From: Bdellovibrionales bacterium
GTDB taxonomy: Bacteria > Bdellovibrionota > Bdellovibrionia > Bdellovibrionales > UBA1609
Length of the DNA stretch: 64,000 nucleotides
Direction: 5' to 3'
Assembly: GCA_027459485.1 (NCBI GenBank)
Contig: DAIDIG010000001.1
Location: forward strand, 62,001-126,000
Part shown: piece after piece, positions 33,924-44,075 of the stretch
Position numbering within the stretch: the first letter of the stretch is position 1
Layout: every line of letters starts with the position of its first letter
Translations under genes and position numbers: made by a program
The notes under the pieces: model-generated
The model's database searches: none
Seen by the model: the letters and a program-made list of their open reading frames with translations, nothing else
What the model was told of the DNA's origin: nothing

Positions 33924-35453
33924 ATGCGCACTATGAATTTGCGGGTGGCCGCGCGAAAAAGCGATCTCGCGCGCTTACAAGCCTATGAAGTCGGCCGTGC
34001 CCTTGAACGCGCCCACGCTGACGTTCGAGTCGACTATCAATTTTCAACTTCGCTCGGTGACGCCAACCTGAACGATCCGTTATGGAAGATGCCCGAAAAA
34101 GGCGTCTTCACGGCCGATCTCACCGAAAAACTGATCAGCGGCGATTGCGACCTCGTCGTTCATTCATGGAAAGATCTACCGACCGATCCAAACCCAAAAA
34201 CCGAAATTGCCGCGACTCTCAAGCGGGCCGACGTGCGAGATGTGATTCTTGTAAAGCGGGATTTTCTCGAAGCGGCAGAGAGTGGCGGCTCGTTTCGCGT
34301 TTTTTCTTCATCACCCCGGCGAGAATATAACGTGCGCGATTTTTTAACTTGGTCGCTGCCGGCTGGGCCGCGCCCGAACGCGATTGAATTTGTGCCAGTA
34401 CGCGGGAACATCGCAACCCGCGCGCAGAAATATTTAGAAAACCGGGAGATCGCCGCATGGATCGTCGCCAAAGCGGCGCTCGATCGCCTGTTGTCATCGA
34501 GCGATGAGGAGTTCGCCGCGTCGCGCTCGATTATTCAGCGTGCGCTTGCGCAATCACGGTTTCAAGTCATTCCGGTTTCAGTTTCGCCGTCAGCGCCGGC
34601 GCAAGGCGCGCTGGCGATCGAAATTGCTCGCGGGCGCGAAGATGTCAAAGCACGGCTCGATGCAATCGCCGACCGGGCCGCATACGCCGATGTCACGATT
34701 GAACGTGAAATATTCCGCAAATATGGCGGCGGCTGCCATCAGAAAATCGGCGTCACCTGTGAGAGTCGCGCTTTTGGGCGCATTGAAACAGGTCGGGGCC
34801 AACCCGACTCCGGCGATGACTTCGCATTTGAGCGCTTGATCGCGCCTGGTACAGTTGAACAATTCCCTCGTACGACACGCGACTTTGTTTACCCGCTGAC
34901 ATCCGGCGAGGCCGGTTTTATTTCGGGGAGAAAGAAAATCTCTATTGACACGCGGCCTCTGCATCACGCCGATCTTTTTGTTGCGCGGGCCGAGGCTTTA
35001 CCCGACGAACTCATACTCGGTGACCGGAGGCTGATATGGGTCAGCGGTGTTCAAACCTGGCAGAAGCTCGCCAATCGGGGAGTGTGGGTCACGGGGTGCC
35101 AAGACGGTCGCGGCGAAAATGAACCGATCGGGCTTGACGCACTGATCGGCCGGGCCCTTCGTTTTACAAAATTCACCCATAGGGCCGGTCATGATCGGGG
35201 TGCATGGCCCATTGTGGCGACTTATGAGCTGATCGATAAACCTGAAACGGAATGGCCGGATTTGTCGAAAAAAACTCACTTCTATTGGAGCAGCTTTTCG
35301 CAGTTTGAACGAGCGCGGCGTCGTTATGGTGACATTTTGGCAAAAGGGTATCACGCCTGCGGTCCTGGCAATACCTTTGAAATGCTTCGCGAGGTCGTCT
35401 CTCACGTGCGTGTTTACCTTTCGCATGAATCATGGTTAGAAGATGTGCTATGA
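33924..35453 (+). CDS. hemC: Hydroxymethylbilane synthase fused to a reduced uroporphyrinogen-III synthase-like domain
   Basis: 509 aa. Residues 1 to about 300 are Hem[20 protein letters not shown] at the start, SWKDLPTD, and the dipyrromethane Cys271 in GGGCHQKIG. The remaining ~150 residues contain [27 protein letters not shown] and [13 protein letters not shown], which resemble the second half of HemD (SxSAVxxF and GxxTAxAL blocks). Full HemD is about 250 aa, so this would be a shortened version. If functional, one chain makes hydroxymethylbilane and closes it to uroporphyrinogen III. It overlaps hemL by four bases (ATGA). Confidence 0.82.
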   Translation: MRTMNLRVAARKSDLARLQAYEVGRALERAHADVRVDYQFSTSLGDANLNDPLWKMPEKGVFTADLTEKLISGDCDLVVHSWKDLPTDPNPKTEIAATLKRADVRDVILVKRDFLEAAESGGSFRVFSSSPRREYNVRDFLTWSLPAGPRPNAIEFVPVRGNIATRAQKYLENREIAAWIVAKAALDRLLSSSDEEFAASRSIIQRALAQSRFQVIPVSVSPSAPAQGALAIEIARGREDVKARLDAIADRAAYADVTIEREIFRKYGGGCHQKIGVTCESRAFGRIETGRGQPDSGDDFAFERLIAPGTVEQFPRTTRDFVYPLTSGEAGFISGRKKISIDTRPLHHADLFVARAEALPDELILGDRRLIWVSGVQTWQKLANRGVWVTGCQDGRGENEPIGLDALIGRALRFTKFTHRAGHDRGAWPIVATYELIDKPETEWPDLSKKTHFYWSSFSQFERARRRYGDILAKGYHACGPGNTFEMLREVVSHVRVYLSHESWLEDVL

Positions 35454-36763
35454 ATTCCCACGAATTATTCGAACGTTCTAAAAAAGTTTCGCCGGGCGGT
35501 GTGCATAGCCCGGTGCGGTCGTTTCGCTCCGTAGGTGGTGACCCCGTTTTCTTTAAATCGGCTGAAGGGGCCTATTTAACTTCCGTCGAAGGCCGTCGCT
35601 ATATCGATTTTTGTCAAAGTTTTGGACCTAACATTTTGGGCCATCGTGATCCCGATGTCGAAAACGTCGTGCGCGCGGCGATTGGTGAAGCCTGGACGTT
35701 CGGTGCGTGTGAACCCTACTCCCTCGAATTGGCGGAATGGATCACGACTCGTTTGCCGTTTGTCGAATCGATTCGTTTTGTCTGTTCGGGCACCGAAGCG
35801 GTGATGACCGCGCTGCGGATTGCGCGCGCGGCGACCGGTCGCGATCTGATTCTAAAATTCGACGGGTGTTATCACGGCCACGCCGACTCTTTACTCGTGC
35901 GCGCTGGCAGCGGGCTCGCTGGGGTATCCGCGTCTGACAGCGCCGGCGTTCCGGCCACCATCGCCGAAGCGACATTGGTATGCCCGCTCGATGATGAAAC
36001 GGCATTCGAAGAGACAATGAAGTGCTTTGGTGACCGGGTCGCGGCTGTGATTCTCGAGCCGTTACCGGCGAATTACGGTTTACTGCCGCAGCGGCGGGAG
36101 TGGATTGAAAACGTGACGAAGATCGCGCGCGCGCGTGGCGCTTTGGTGATTTTTGACGAAGTGATTTCGGGTTTTCGCGTGGCGCTCGGTGGGATGGCCG
36201 AGACGCTCGGTATGCAGCCGGATCTCGTGACCTACGGCAAAGTGATTGGCGGCGGATTCCCGATCGGCGCTTATGCCGGTCGACGTGAATTGATGGAGCT
36301 CGTGGCTCCCGCCGGAGCTGTTTATCAAGCCGGAACATTGGCCGCGAACCCGATCGGCACGCGCGCTGGCCTTGCCACACTCAAAAAAATCGAAAACCGT
36401 CACGTTTATAAAGAGCTCGAATCGCGCAGCCGCGCCTTTGTCGAACAATTGACCGCCGGTTTTGCAAAAGCCGACGTGCCGATTTGCATTTCTCGTGTTG
36501 GCAGCATTTTTTGGTTTCACTTGAGGGCTGAGCCGACCCGCGGTGATTTGTCCGGCTCCGATGCTGACGGTTCGACGATTCGCCGGCCCGATCGTATGAG
36601 TCCGCGAACGCGAGAGTGGTACGCCAAATTTTTTCATCGTTGTTTGGGCGGCGGTGTATACCTCGCTCCGAGCCCATATGAAGTCGGGTTTATTTCGCTC
36701 GCGCACACGCCTGAAATTTTGCGCGAGGCCGGTGACACTATCGTTGCGGCGGCGGCTCAATGA
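35450..36763 (+). CDS. hemL: Glutamate-1-semialdehyde 2,1-aminomutase
   Basis: 437 aa, normal length. [21 protein letters not shown] at the start, [12 protein letters not shown], the PLP lysine Lys264 in [13 protein letters not shown], and [11 protein letters not shown] are diagnostic of GSA aminomutase. It converts glutamate-1-semialdehyde, the product of the upstream hemA-like enzyme, to 5-aminolevulinate in the cytosol. The ATG at 35450 overlaps the hemC stop. The next gene, a histidine kinase, starts within its stop codon. Confidence 0.95.
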   Translation: MNSHELFERSKKVSPGGVHSPVRSFRSVGGDPVFFKSAEGAYLTSVEGRRYIDFCQSFGPNILGHRDPDVENVVRAAIGEAWTFGACEPYSLELAEWITTRLPFVESIRFVCSGTEAVMTALRIARAATGRDLILKFDGCYHGHADSLLVRAGSGLAGVSASDSAGVPATIAEATLVCPLDDETAFEETMKCFGDRVAAVILEPLPANYGLLPQRREWIENVTKIARARGALVIFDEVISGFRVALGGMAETLGMQPDLVTYGKVIGGGFPIGAYAGRRELMELVAPAGAVYQAGTLAANPIGTRAGLATLKKIENRHVYKELESRSRAFVEQLTAGFAKADVPICISRVGSIFWFHLRAEPTRGDLSGSDADGSTIRRPDRMSPRTREWYAKFFHRCLGGGVYLAPSPYEVGFISLAHTPEILREAGDTIVAAAAQ

Positions 36764-37653
36764 ATTGGCGGCTTTTCATTGCCACACTCTTGCATGTGAC
36801 AATTTTCATATTGGTCTTGTGGTGGATGATTTTCGCGGTGTCGCTTATCGATCGGTACGAGCCTCATATGATCCAACATCGCAATATGTTGCTATGGGAG
36901 GGCGGCACGCTTTTGCTTCTCGTCGGGCTCACCGCCGCGCTCACGATCTATCTTTTCTTGCGCGACGAATGGCAAATGCGGCGACTTCGCGAATTTGTCG
37001 CCGGGTTCACGCACGATCTGAAGACGGCTTTGGCGCGGGTGAGACTTCAGACAGAAAGTTTACGGGCCGACAACAGAGACCCCGCGCTCAATGAAATGTT
37101 CAACCGTTTGACCACCGATACGTCGCGCCTTGAAACGCAAGTGCAAAATTCACTATTTGTCGGCGCGCTCGACGGCGGCGGGCGTTCGCGCCAAAATGCA
37201 AAAGAGCTTCACGTTGAATCGCATTCGCTGCGATCGCTCGTCGATTTGCTGAAAGATTCGTGGCCGCAGGTCAACGTGGCCTGCGATTTCAAAGGCGGTC
37301 GCGATGTGGTCATGAACGTCGATGGGCAAGCGATGGAGTCGGTACTGAATAATCTCGTGCACAATTCAATTGTTCATGGTCGCGCCGATCGCATACAGTT
37401 TGAAGTGTCGCCGCGCGCGACCGATCGAATCTGCCTGCGCATTGGCGACAATGGGCGCGGTTTTCAAGGCGAGACGAAGCGGCTCGGGCAAATGTTTTTT
37501 CGGCACAATCCTTCGAGCGGCAGCGGATTGGGGCTATTCACTGTCAAAAGTTACGTCGAGCGCATGAATGGGGCGGTGCGGTTCACTCCACCCGACGATC
37601 GCGGGCGGGGCTTTGTCGTTGAACTTGAGTTGCCGGGGGCCATTCAAACATGA
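36760..37653 (+). CDS. Membrane sensor histidine kinase in the haem operon
   Basis: 297 aa. Two transmembrane helices (about 8-29 and 48-67) flank a very short external loop of about 18 residues ([18 protein letters not shown]). A phospho-acceptor region [12 protein letters not shown] (His85) and a HATPase domain with [18 protein letters not shown] and SGLGLF follow. There is no HAMP or PAS domain. The loop is too small for a normal sensor domain, so sensing may occur in the membrane. It overlaps hemL and the response regulator gene by ATGA each. Confidence 0.88.
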   Translation: MNWRLFIATLLHVTIFILVLWWMIFAVSLIDRYEPHMIQHRNMLLWEGGTLLLLVGLTAALTIYLFLRDEWQMRRLREFVAGFTHDLKTALARVRLQTESLRADNRDPALNEMFNRLTTDTSRLETQVQNSLFVGALDGGGRSRQNAKELHVESHSLRSLVDLLKDSWPQVNVACDFKGGRDVVMNVDGQAMESVLNNLVHNSIVHGRADRIQFEVSPRATDRICLRIGDNGRGFQGETKRLGQMFFRHNPSSGSGLGLFTVKSYVERMNGAVRFTPPDDRGRGFVVELELPGAIQT

Positions 37654-38372
37654 TGTCGGATGCGCTCACCCACCCGCGTGTACTTTTGCTTGAAGACGAT
37701 CGCAGTCTCGGCGCGACGCTCACCGAGCGGCTGCGCAAAGAAGGTTTCTCGGTCGAGTGGTCCGAGACGGTTGCGAATGTGCAACTTAATGATCTCCCGA
37801 ACCGCTTCGATTTACTTATTCTCGACATCGGTCTGCCTGACGGCGACGGCCTTGAAATCGCAAAACACGCGCGCGCGACGAGCGACATCCCGGTGATTTT
37901 TCTGACGGCGCGAAGTACGGCCGAAGATCGCTTGCGCGCGTATGAACTCGGGGCCGAAGAGTTCATCCCGAAACCGTTTCATTTGCGTGAATTGTTTTTG
38001 CGTATCGAGCATGTGCTCGCGAATCACGCCAAAAGCTCGCAAGTGAAGATCGGCGACTCGGTCGTGGATTTTTCGTGCATGTCTGTCAGCCGCGCCGCGG
38101 GAGTCGAAAAGCTCAATGTGAAAGAAGCGCGCGTGCTCAAAATTTTGATCGACCGTTCGCCGAAAGTTGTCAGCCGCGACGAGCTTCTCGATCGCGTGTG
38201 GGGCGAAACGGAGTACCCATCTAATCGAACCGTCGATAACGTGATCGTGCGTTTACGCCAAGTGCTCGGTTCGGCCGGCGGCAATCGAATTGTTTCTGTG
38301 CGTGGCATCGGGTACCAGCTTTTGATAGATACGCCGGCAAAAGACATCGCCACAAAAGAGGGGGCTTCGTGA
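37650..38372 (+). CDS. OmpR-family response regulator
   Basis: 240 aa. Receiver domain with acidic pocket Glu15, Asp16, Asp17, phospho-acceptor Asp59 in LILDIGLPDGDG and the lysine in EEFIPKPF. A winged-helix DNA-binding domain follows: LNVKEARVLKILIDRSPKVVSRDELLDRVWG and NVIVRLRQVLG. It is the cognate partner of the kinase just upstream. Its GTGA overlap with hemE makes haem gene expression its most likely target, possibly by autoregulation of the operon. Confidence 0.92.
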   Translation: MMSDALTHPRVLLLEDDRSLGATLTERLRKEGFSVEWSETVANVQLNDLPNRFDLLILDIGLPDGDGLEIAKHARATSDIPVIFLTARSTAEDRLRAYELGAEEFIPKPFHLRELFLRIEHVLANHAKSSQVKIGDSVVDFSCMSVSRAAGVEKLNVKEARVLKILIDRSPKVVSRDELLDRVWGETEYPSNRTVDNVIVRLRQVLGSAGGNRIVSVRGIGYQLLIDTPAKDIATKEGAS

Positions 38373-39391
38373 GTTCATTGAGATTTCAAAATGCGCTCGA
38401 GTTGAAGGCGCAAAACGTGCCACCGATTTGGTTTATGCGTCAAGCGGGGCGCTATCACCGCCACTATCAACGATTGCGCGAGCGCCATGGTTTTATGGAG
38501 CTTTGCAAAGAGCCCGAACTCGCGGCTGAAGTCGCTCTCGGCCCGGTCGCCGATTTCGATTTTGACGTCGCGATATTGTTCAGTGATTTGCTATTCCCAC
38601 TCGAAGCGTTGGGTATGGGCTTGGTTTACGACCCGGGCCCTAAATTGGATCGAGCGTTAACGGCCAAAGAATTGCCGCGACTTCGACCCATTGACGAAGC
38701 CGTTGAACATCTTAAATTTCAGAAAGCGGCTGTTCAGCTCACGCGCGAGCGATTGCCGAAAAACAAAAGTCTGATCGGATTTGTCGGCGGCCCCTGGACG
38801 TTGTTCACCTACGCTGTGGGGACCGGCCACCATGGCGATCTGATCAACGCAAAAACTCAGTTTTCGCTCTTTCAAGATTTTTCGCGCGTGCTCGTTGAAC
38901 TTTTGAAACGCAATATTCAGCTGCAGCTCGACGGCGGTGCTGAAATCGTCATGGTGTTCGATACAGCGGCCGGTGAATTGTCGCCTCATGACTTTAACCG
39001 TCTGTGCGTCCCGGGCATACGCGAAATCGCCGATCAGTTCAAAGGACGTATCGGCTACTATTCGCGCCAAACGCAACGCGCGCACGTTGGCCCGCTTTTC
39101 TCACACAAAAATTTGGCGGGAGTAGGTATCGATCACCGTTGGGGGATGGCCGACGTACTGAAAAGTGAGCGATCTGGTTTCGTGCAGGGTAATTTCGACC
39201 AAGCTCTGCTATTTTTGGCACCAGCCGATCTCGAGCGAGAAATCGAGCAATGGTTGGCTCCGATTCGCGATTTGTCTTTCGATGTGCGAGCTGGGTGGGT
39301 TTGCGGTTTAGGCCACGGCGTTTTGCCGAAAACTCCCGAAGATAACGTGCGAAGGTTCGTGAATCGTGTTCGAGAGCTTTGCACAAAGTGA
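38369..39391 (+). CDS. hemE: Uroporphyrinogen decarboxylase
   Basis: 340 aa, typical size. WFMRQAGRYHRHYQRLR is the N-terminal HemE signature, and SDLLFPLEALGMGLVYDPGP and FVGGPWTLFTYAVG follow as expected. It decarboxylates the four acetate side chains of uroporphyrinogen III to coproporphyrinogen III. The GTG start overlaps the response regulator stop. No hemB, hemF or hemN lies in the window, so those steps are encoded elsewhere. Confidence 0.95.
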   Translation: MSSLRFQNALELKAQNVPPIWFMRQAGRYHRHYQRLRERHGFMELCKEPELAAEVALGPVADFDFDVAILFSDLLFPLEALGMGLVYDPGPKLDRALTAKELPRLRPIDEAVEHLKFQKAAVQLTRERLPKNKSLIGFVGGPWTLFTYAVGTGHHGDLINAKTQFSLFQDFSRVLVELLKRNIQLQLDGGAEIVMVFDTAAGELSPHDFNRLCVPGIREIADQFKGRIGYYSRQTQRAHVGPLFSHKNLAGVGIDHRWGMADVLKSERSGFVQGNFDQALLFLAPADLEREIEQWLAPIRDLSFDVRAGWVCGLGHGVLPKTPEDNVRRFVNRVRELCTK

Positions 39392-39429
39392 ATGCGCAGG
39401 CGGCGAACTTGAATGGGAAAAGCTCAACA

Positions 39430-40725
39430 ATGACAGACGCAAAAATAACGATCATTGGCGGCGGGTTCAGCGGCTTGACGCTTGCATATTATCTGCTGCG
39501 TTTGGGTGTCAAAGTCGAGGTTTTTGAAAAATCCGACCGGTTGGGCGGCTTGATTTCAACGCTGAAGTTTGATTGGGGTTTTGTCGAAACGGCGGCGAAC
39601 GGGCTCATCGGTTCGCCTCTTGTCGATGAACTGTTTCGCGACTTGGGTATCGAGTACGCTGAGCACCCCGCCCATGCCACTCGCTCGCGCTACATTTTTC
39701 GCGGACACCCGCGACGCTGGCCGCTCGTCGGTAAAGAAAATGTGAAATTGGCGTCGGGGCTCGCACGAATTCTTAGCCGCAAATACCTGCCGCAAGTTAT
39801 GACGGCGGGTGTTGCCGATTCAGAACGCCTGACGGCAAGAGAATGGGTCTCACGAGAACTAGGGCCTGCCGCTTTTGATTATCTAATAGGCCCCGCTGTG
39901 CAGGGGATTATGGCAACCGACGACATAGCGGCCGACACCTTGATCGGCTATGTTCGTGGAGCGTTCGCGAATCGAAAAAACGTTGGCAATCAAAGAGTAA
40001 AGACAAAAGTGAGGCGCGGGACCGTTTCGCCTAAACATGGCATGGGTGAACTCATCGCGGCGTTGGTCTCACGAATCGAAAATCTCGGCGGTGCGATTCA
40101 TCTGAATTCGACTCGCCAGCTGCAAACGAATGGTATAACAGTTCTGGCGGTACCGGCTCACGTTGCGGCCAAAATGCTGAGTGTGCAGTTGCCGGAGTTG
40201 TCGCGTGAGCTGGCGAAAATCGATTATTTGTCACTAACAACGGTGACGGCGGATTTTGCCCGGAGTGAGGGAGAGAAAATTACGAGCGGGTTTGGTTGCT
40301 TGTTCCCCCCGAGTGAGAACTTTGCCGCGTTAGGCGTTTTGTTTTCGAGCGCCATATTTGCTCGGGAGCAACCCGCGGATGAAAGCCATTCGATCGAGAC
40401 GTGGCTGGTTCGCCCGTCGCCGGATGAGCACCAAGAAGCGATCATCCGAAAAATTGTGAACGATCGGTCACGACTTCTCGGATTTAAAAGCGGCGAACCG
40501 AAAAATTTCAAAGTCACCCGGTGGCCGCAAGCGTTGCCGCATTACAATCTGAAATCGAATGACGCACTCAAAAATATTCGAAGTCTCGGCGAACCGGCGC
40601 TCGGCAAAACCGGTGAGCGCGTCTATTTGACAGGCAACTATTTGGGTCAAATCGGGTTGGGCCGAATTCTCGCGCGCAACCATTCTTTAGCGGGTCAAAT
40701 CGCCTCGGAGTTGCCAAATGAATGA
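39430..40725 (+). CDS. hemY: Protoporphyrinogen/coproporphyrinogen oxidase (FAD, HemY type)
   Basis: 431 aa. The FAD-binding Rossmann motif ITIIGGGFSGLTLAYYLLRLG starts six residues after the chosen ATG. VEVFEKSDRLGGLIST and the C-terminal YLTGNYLGQIGLGRIL complete the HemY/PPO pattern. GTG at 39388, overlapping the hemE stop, is an alternative start. The enzyme oxidises protoporphyrinogen IX (or coproporphyrinogen III) at the membrane. With a ferrochelatase next door, the protoporphyrin branch is more likely; this is inference. Confidence 0.88.
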   Translation: MTDAKITIIGGGFSGLTLAYYLLRLGVKVEVFEKSDRLGGLISTLKFDWGFVETAANGLIGSPLVDELFRDLGIEYAEHPAHATRSRYIFRGHPRRWPLVGKENVKLASGLARILSRKYLPQVMTAGVADSERLTAREWVSRELGPAAFDYLIGPAVQGIMATDDIAADTLIGYVRGAFANRKNVGNQRVKTKVRRGTVSPKHGMGELIAALVSRIENLGGAIHLNSTRQLQTNGITVLAVPAHVAAKMLSVQLPELSRELAKIDYLSLTTVTADFARSEGEKITSGFGCLFPPSENFAALGVLFSSAIFAREQPADESHSIETWLVRPSPDEHQEAIIRKIVNDRSRLLGFKSGEPKNFKVTRWPQALPHYNLKSNDALKNIRSLGEPALGKTGERVYLTGNYLGQIGLGRILARNHSLAGQIASELPNE

Positions 40726-41686
40726 TTCATCCGCTCTCATTTTGATAAATCTCGGCAGCCCGAAGTCGACGGAGGTCGCCGACGTGCGCGCCTATTTGCG
40801 CGAGTTCCTAAGCGATCCGCTCGTCCTCGAGATGCCGAGCCCCCTTCGCTGGCTACTCGTGAACGGCATCATCGCACCTTTTCGTTCGCCGAAATCGGCC
40901 GAGGCCTATAAGAAAATTTGGAATGCGCAAACCGGTTCGCCGCTTCTCAATTACACACGGCTGATGGCAGCGAAATTGGCGGTTGAACTTCCGGATCTTA
41001 CTGTTCATGTGGCGATGAGATACAGTGAGCCAAGCCTTCGGGCCATACTTGAACAAGTCTCATCTTGTCGGCGGCTTTACATTTGGCCGCTGTACCCACA
41101 GTTTGCGCGATCGTCGACTGAAACAGTGCTTGTCGAAGCCCGCCGGGTCTGCCGTGAGCTTAGCTATTCGGGTGAAATTTTCGAGTGCCGCAGTTTTTCG
41201 GAGCGACCCGAGTTTATCCGTGCGGTATCTTCGGGTGTCGCGCGTGAGATCGCAACCTTTCGCCCCGATCACGTGTTGCTCAGTTATCATGGTTTGCCGA
41301 TTCGGCAAGCCGGCAATTATCGTGAAGAGTGTTTGGCCACTTCGCGCGCGATCACTGACGAACTTGTTCGGCAAAACGTTTGGACAGAGGATAAAATTTC
41401 GACTGGATTTCAATCGCGTTTGACAAACCGATGGATTCAACCTTTCTCAGATTACTTCTATCGTACGTTGCCGAGCCAAGGCATAAAACGTTTGCTTGTC
41501 GCTTGCCCGTCTTTTGTCGCCGATTGTCTTGAGACGCTTGAAGAAGTCGCAATGCGTGGACGTGAGCAATTTATCGAGCATGGCGGCGAAGATTTGCGTT
41601 TGGTGCCGTGCCTGAATGACTCGCCCGAATGGATAACGGCTGCCGCCCATATCGTACGCGATACGAAGTCCTGGCAACGGATCTAG
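40718..41686 (+). CDS. hemH: Ferrochelatase
   Basis: 322 aa. LILINLGSPKSTEVADVRAYL at the start, GSPLLNYT, YPQFARSSTETV and the metal-site His191 in LLSYHGLPIRQ are all diagnostic. The enzyme inserts Fe2+ into protoporphyrin IX. The ATG is preceded by GGAG and overlaps hemY by eight bases. It is the final gene of the operon, and with it the window encodes every haem step except hemB and the coproporphyrinogen oxidation. Confidence 0.95.
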   Translation: MNDSSALILINLGSPKSTEVADVRAYLREFLSDPLVLEMPSPLRWLLVNGIIAPFRSPKSAEAYKKIWNAQTGSPLLNYTRLMAAKLAVELPDLTVHVAMRYSEPSLRAILEQVSSCRRLYIWPLYPQFARSSTETVLVEARRVCRELSYSGEIFECRSFSERPEFIRAVSSGVAREIATFRPDHVLLSYHGLPIRQAGNYREECLATSRAITDELVRQNVWTEDKISTGFQSRLTNRWIQPFSDYFYRTLPSQGIKRLLVACPSFVADCLETLEEVAMRGREQFIEHGGEDLRLVPCLNDSPEWITAAAHIVRDTKSWQRI

Positions 41687-41720
41687 ACAGGCGCTCATTT
41701 CGTTGTATGATGGCCGCTGA

Positions 41721-42521
41721 ATGGTGAATCGTGAACTCAACCTTCAACGAAAGAAAACCCGTATTCTGATTGCGGTGCTTTCAATTGCGCTCGGCGGGTG
41801 CGCGACGGTTGAGTCCGGTTTCGGCGGTGTCAGCATGAGCCCATATGGGCGGTTCAGTGAACTCCCTGAAGGGTCGAATTTCGTGAACCCGTTTGCAACC
41901 GTGCAATATTATGACCTTCGTCAACAAGGTTACACCGAACATTTTTTGACTTTGACGGCGGACGGAGCTGTGGTTGAAACGAGCGATTCGCTCGTGACGT
42001 ATCATATAGCGCGACATGAGCTCGTGGCGCTCGCGCGCGAAACCGGCCCCGATTACAAAAATATTTTAATACGTCCGGTTGTTCAGGCGGCTGTGCGCCG
42101 GGTTTTGGCGGGGTATCGATGGGATCAACTGGATTCAGCCCATATTCGCGAAGCCAGCGAGAAGATTACCGGGTTTGCCGCCGCTAAACTACGGCCGTAT
42201 CATATCGTATTAGAATCGGTCGTACTCAGAAACCTCGAAGTTCGCCAGCCGCTTTATGAGAAGGCCGTGATTCAAACATCAGTCATGAAACAGCGCGCGC
42301 TTCAAGAAAAATCAGACACCCAAATCGCCACCCATCGTGCGGAGCAACGCCGCATCGAAGCGAACGGCGTTGTCAAAGCTCATAAATTGATTGGGCCGAC
42401 ATTGACGAGGCGGGTTCTCGAAGATGACGAAATTAAAACCTGGGGAAGCCTTGTCGGCGCACCGAATACTCAGATAAAAATAATAGAATCGAATAACTCG
42501 GACGTGGAGGTTACACCATGA
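41721..42521 (+). CDS. SPFH/Band 7 domain lipoprotein, copy 1
   Basis: 266 aa. The signal sequence ends LGGCATV, a lipobox. The rest is an SPFH (prohibitin-like) domain: SLVTYHIARHELVALARETGPDY, VQAAVRRVLAGYRWDQL, LESVVLRNLEVRQPLYEKAV, then a helical coiled-coil end. SPFH proteins form large membrane rings or microdomains. Most have a transmembrane helix instead of a lipid anchor, so placing one on the periplasmic side is unusual. It overlaps its paralogue by four bases. Confidence 0.8.
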   Translation: MVNRELNLQRKKTRILIAVLSIALGGCATVESGFGGVSMSPYGRFSELPEGSNFVNPFATVQYYDLRQQGYTEHFLTLTADGAVVETSDSLVTYHIARHELVALARETGPDYKNILIRPVVQAAVRRVLAGYRWDQLDSAHIREASEKITGFAAAKLRPYHIVLESVVLRNLEVRQPLYEKAVIQTSVMKQRALQEKSDTQIATHRAEQRRIEANGVVKAHKLIGPTLTRRVLEDDEIKTWGSLVGAPNTQIKIIESNNSDVEVTP

Positions 42522-43324
42522 AATTGCATTATAAAAATCTGGCCGGATACGTCGCGCTTTTGGCCTCGGCTGCGACACTCAGCGCCTGTGCGACGGTCGG
42601 GCCCGGCCGAATCGGCGTGCTATGGACGTCGATGAGCGGCACGCAAAACAAAACGTACGGTGAAGGGTCTTATTACGTATTTCCTTGGAACGACATGTAC
42701 GTTTACAATTTGCGTACGCAAAACCACGACGAAGTTTTGGATGTGATCGCGTCGAACGGTCTCAACATAAAACTCGATGCTTCGATTCGTTACCACATTG
42801 ACCCTCAGCAGGTTGTTTCGCTTCAACGTGAAATCGGCCCGGATTATTATGACGTGGTGGTGGCGCCGATATTGCGATCCGAAGCGCGTCGCGTGATCGG
42901 TCAGTACACTCCCGAAGAAATTTATTCGACAAAACGCGATTTGATCGAGCGCGAAATTCGCGAAGGGTTGGCGACGAAAATGGCGGGTAAACACATCGAT
43001 TTAGAAGCCGTGCTCATTCGCAACGTCGAATTGCCCGATGCTATCCGGCGGGCGATTGATCAAAAACTCGAAGCTGAGCAAGACGTTCTTCGCATGAAAT
43101 ACATTTTGCAAGTCGCGCAGTCGAAAGCGGATCAACGTCGAATTCAGGCGCAGGGGATCGCCGATTACAACCACAAAATCGCCAATAGCCTCACGCCTTC
43201 GATTCTCGAATTTGAACGCATTCAGCAGCTGGGGCAACTAGCGAACTCGACCAACGCGAAAACCGTGGTCATGGGGCCGGGTATGAACCCCCGCGTTTTG
43301 CTCTCGACTAAACATGGCCAGTAG
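42518..43324 (+). CDS. SPFH/Band 7 domain lipoprotein, copy 2
   Basis: 268 aa. Lipobox LSACATV, then GPGRIGVLWTSMSGT, SIRYHIDPQQVVSLQREIGPDYYDVVVAPILRSEARRVIGQYTPEEIY, the prohibitin core, and a charged helix (EAEQDVLRMKYI). It aligns along its length with the preceding protein, sharing the LARETGPDY/LQREIGPDY and VLRNLEV/LIRNVEL blocks, so the pair arose by duplication. The two probably assemble together in the envelope. Confidence 0.82.
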   Translation: MKLHYKNLAGYVALLASAATLSACATVGPGRIGVLWTSMSGTQNKTYGEGSYYVFPWNDMYVYNLRTQNHDEVLDVIASNGLNIKLDASIRYHIDPQQVVSLQREIGPDYYDVVVAPILRSEARRVIGQYTPEEIYSTKRDLIEREIREGLATKMAGKHIDLEAVLIRNVELPDAIRRAIDQKLEAEQDVLRMKYILQVAQSKADQRRIQAQGIADYNHKIANSLTPSILEFERIQQLGQLANSTNAKTVVMGPGMNPRVLLSTKHGQ

Positions 43325-43360
43325 TGGATGATCGGTTGTAAAGAATAATTCAGAGGGGAT

Positions 43361-43903
43361 ATGGGTAGACTCATTTTTGTCTCCGCGCTCGCCGCGTTTT
43401 TTACTTTTGCAAGTGCTCCGGCAATGGCGGGGCTTTTGGTTGAACCCTACGTCGGTTATTATTCGGGCAAGTGGACGAAGGGGAATTGCAATTGTTCAGC
43501 GGGTCAAAGCGGCGCCACTTTTGGTGCGCGCGCTGGCGTGGAATCGGAAGGCTTCATGCTTGGTGCCGATGCGATGTCGGGGAGCTGGATCGACAAAAAC
43601 ACGCCGAGCGACGATGAAACGCCCGCGTCGGTGGGGGCGTTTGTCGGTTACACCGGCCGATCGTTTCGTATTTACGGCGGCTATGGAATCGCGTCGAGCC
43701 TTAAACAAAGCGCGGTTGGTTACAGCGACACATTTACAGGGACCGACTATAAAGTCGGGTTCGGTTTTCTACTCGTGCCGCTCATCGCGATCAACATCGA
43801 ATATCTCAACGCCACTTACACCAAAGATTCGAGCGGTCCGCTCACGCAGGATGTGAAAAGTTCGATGTGGGGCGCGAGTCTGAGTATTCCGGTCGACTTT
43901 TAG
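43361..43903 (+). CDS. Small outer-membrane beta-barrel protein
   Basis: 180 aa. Signal peptide to AMA-GL, then alternating strands (VEPYVGYYSGKW, FGARAGVESEGFMLGADAM, GAFVGYTGRSFRIYGGYGI) consistent with an eight-strand OmpA-like barrel, ending in PVDF with the C-terminal Phe. A Cys pair (CNCS) lies in the first loop. An AGAGGGG ribosome site precedes the ATG. Its place 36 bases after the SPFH pair suggests a linked envelope role. Confidence 0.7.
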   Translation: MGRLIFVSALAAFFTFASAPAMAGLLVEPYVGYYSGKWTKGNCNCSAGQSGATFGARAGVESEGFMLGADAMSGSWIDKNTPSDDETPASVGAFVGYTGRSFRIYGGYGIASSLKQSAVGYSDTFTGTDYKVGFGFLLVPLIAINIEYLNATYTKDSSGPLTQDVKSSMWGASLSIPVDF

Positions 43904-44075
43904 GTTACCCTGGCGTCTTTTCTCAAACTGATACAAATCACATTTCAAGTTCCTGTCTAAATCGTAACACTGTCAGCTTTTTGAACGGTTGTAAGCGACG
44001 CAGGGGCTTTCGACGACCGCTCCGCCAGCTCGGAATTTGCATGACATATTTATGCGACCTAAATGGGGGGAGATC

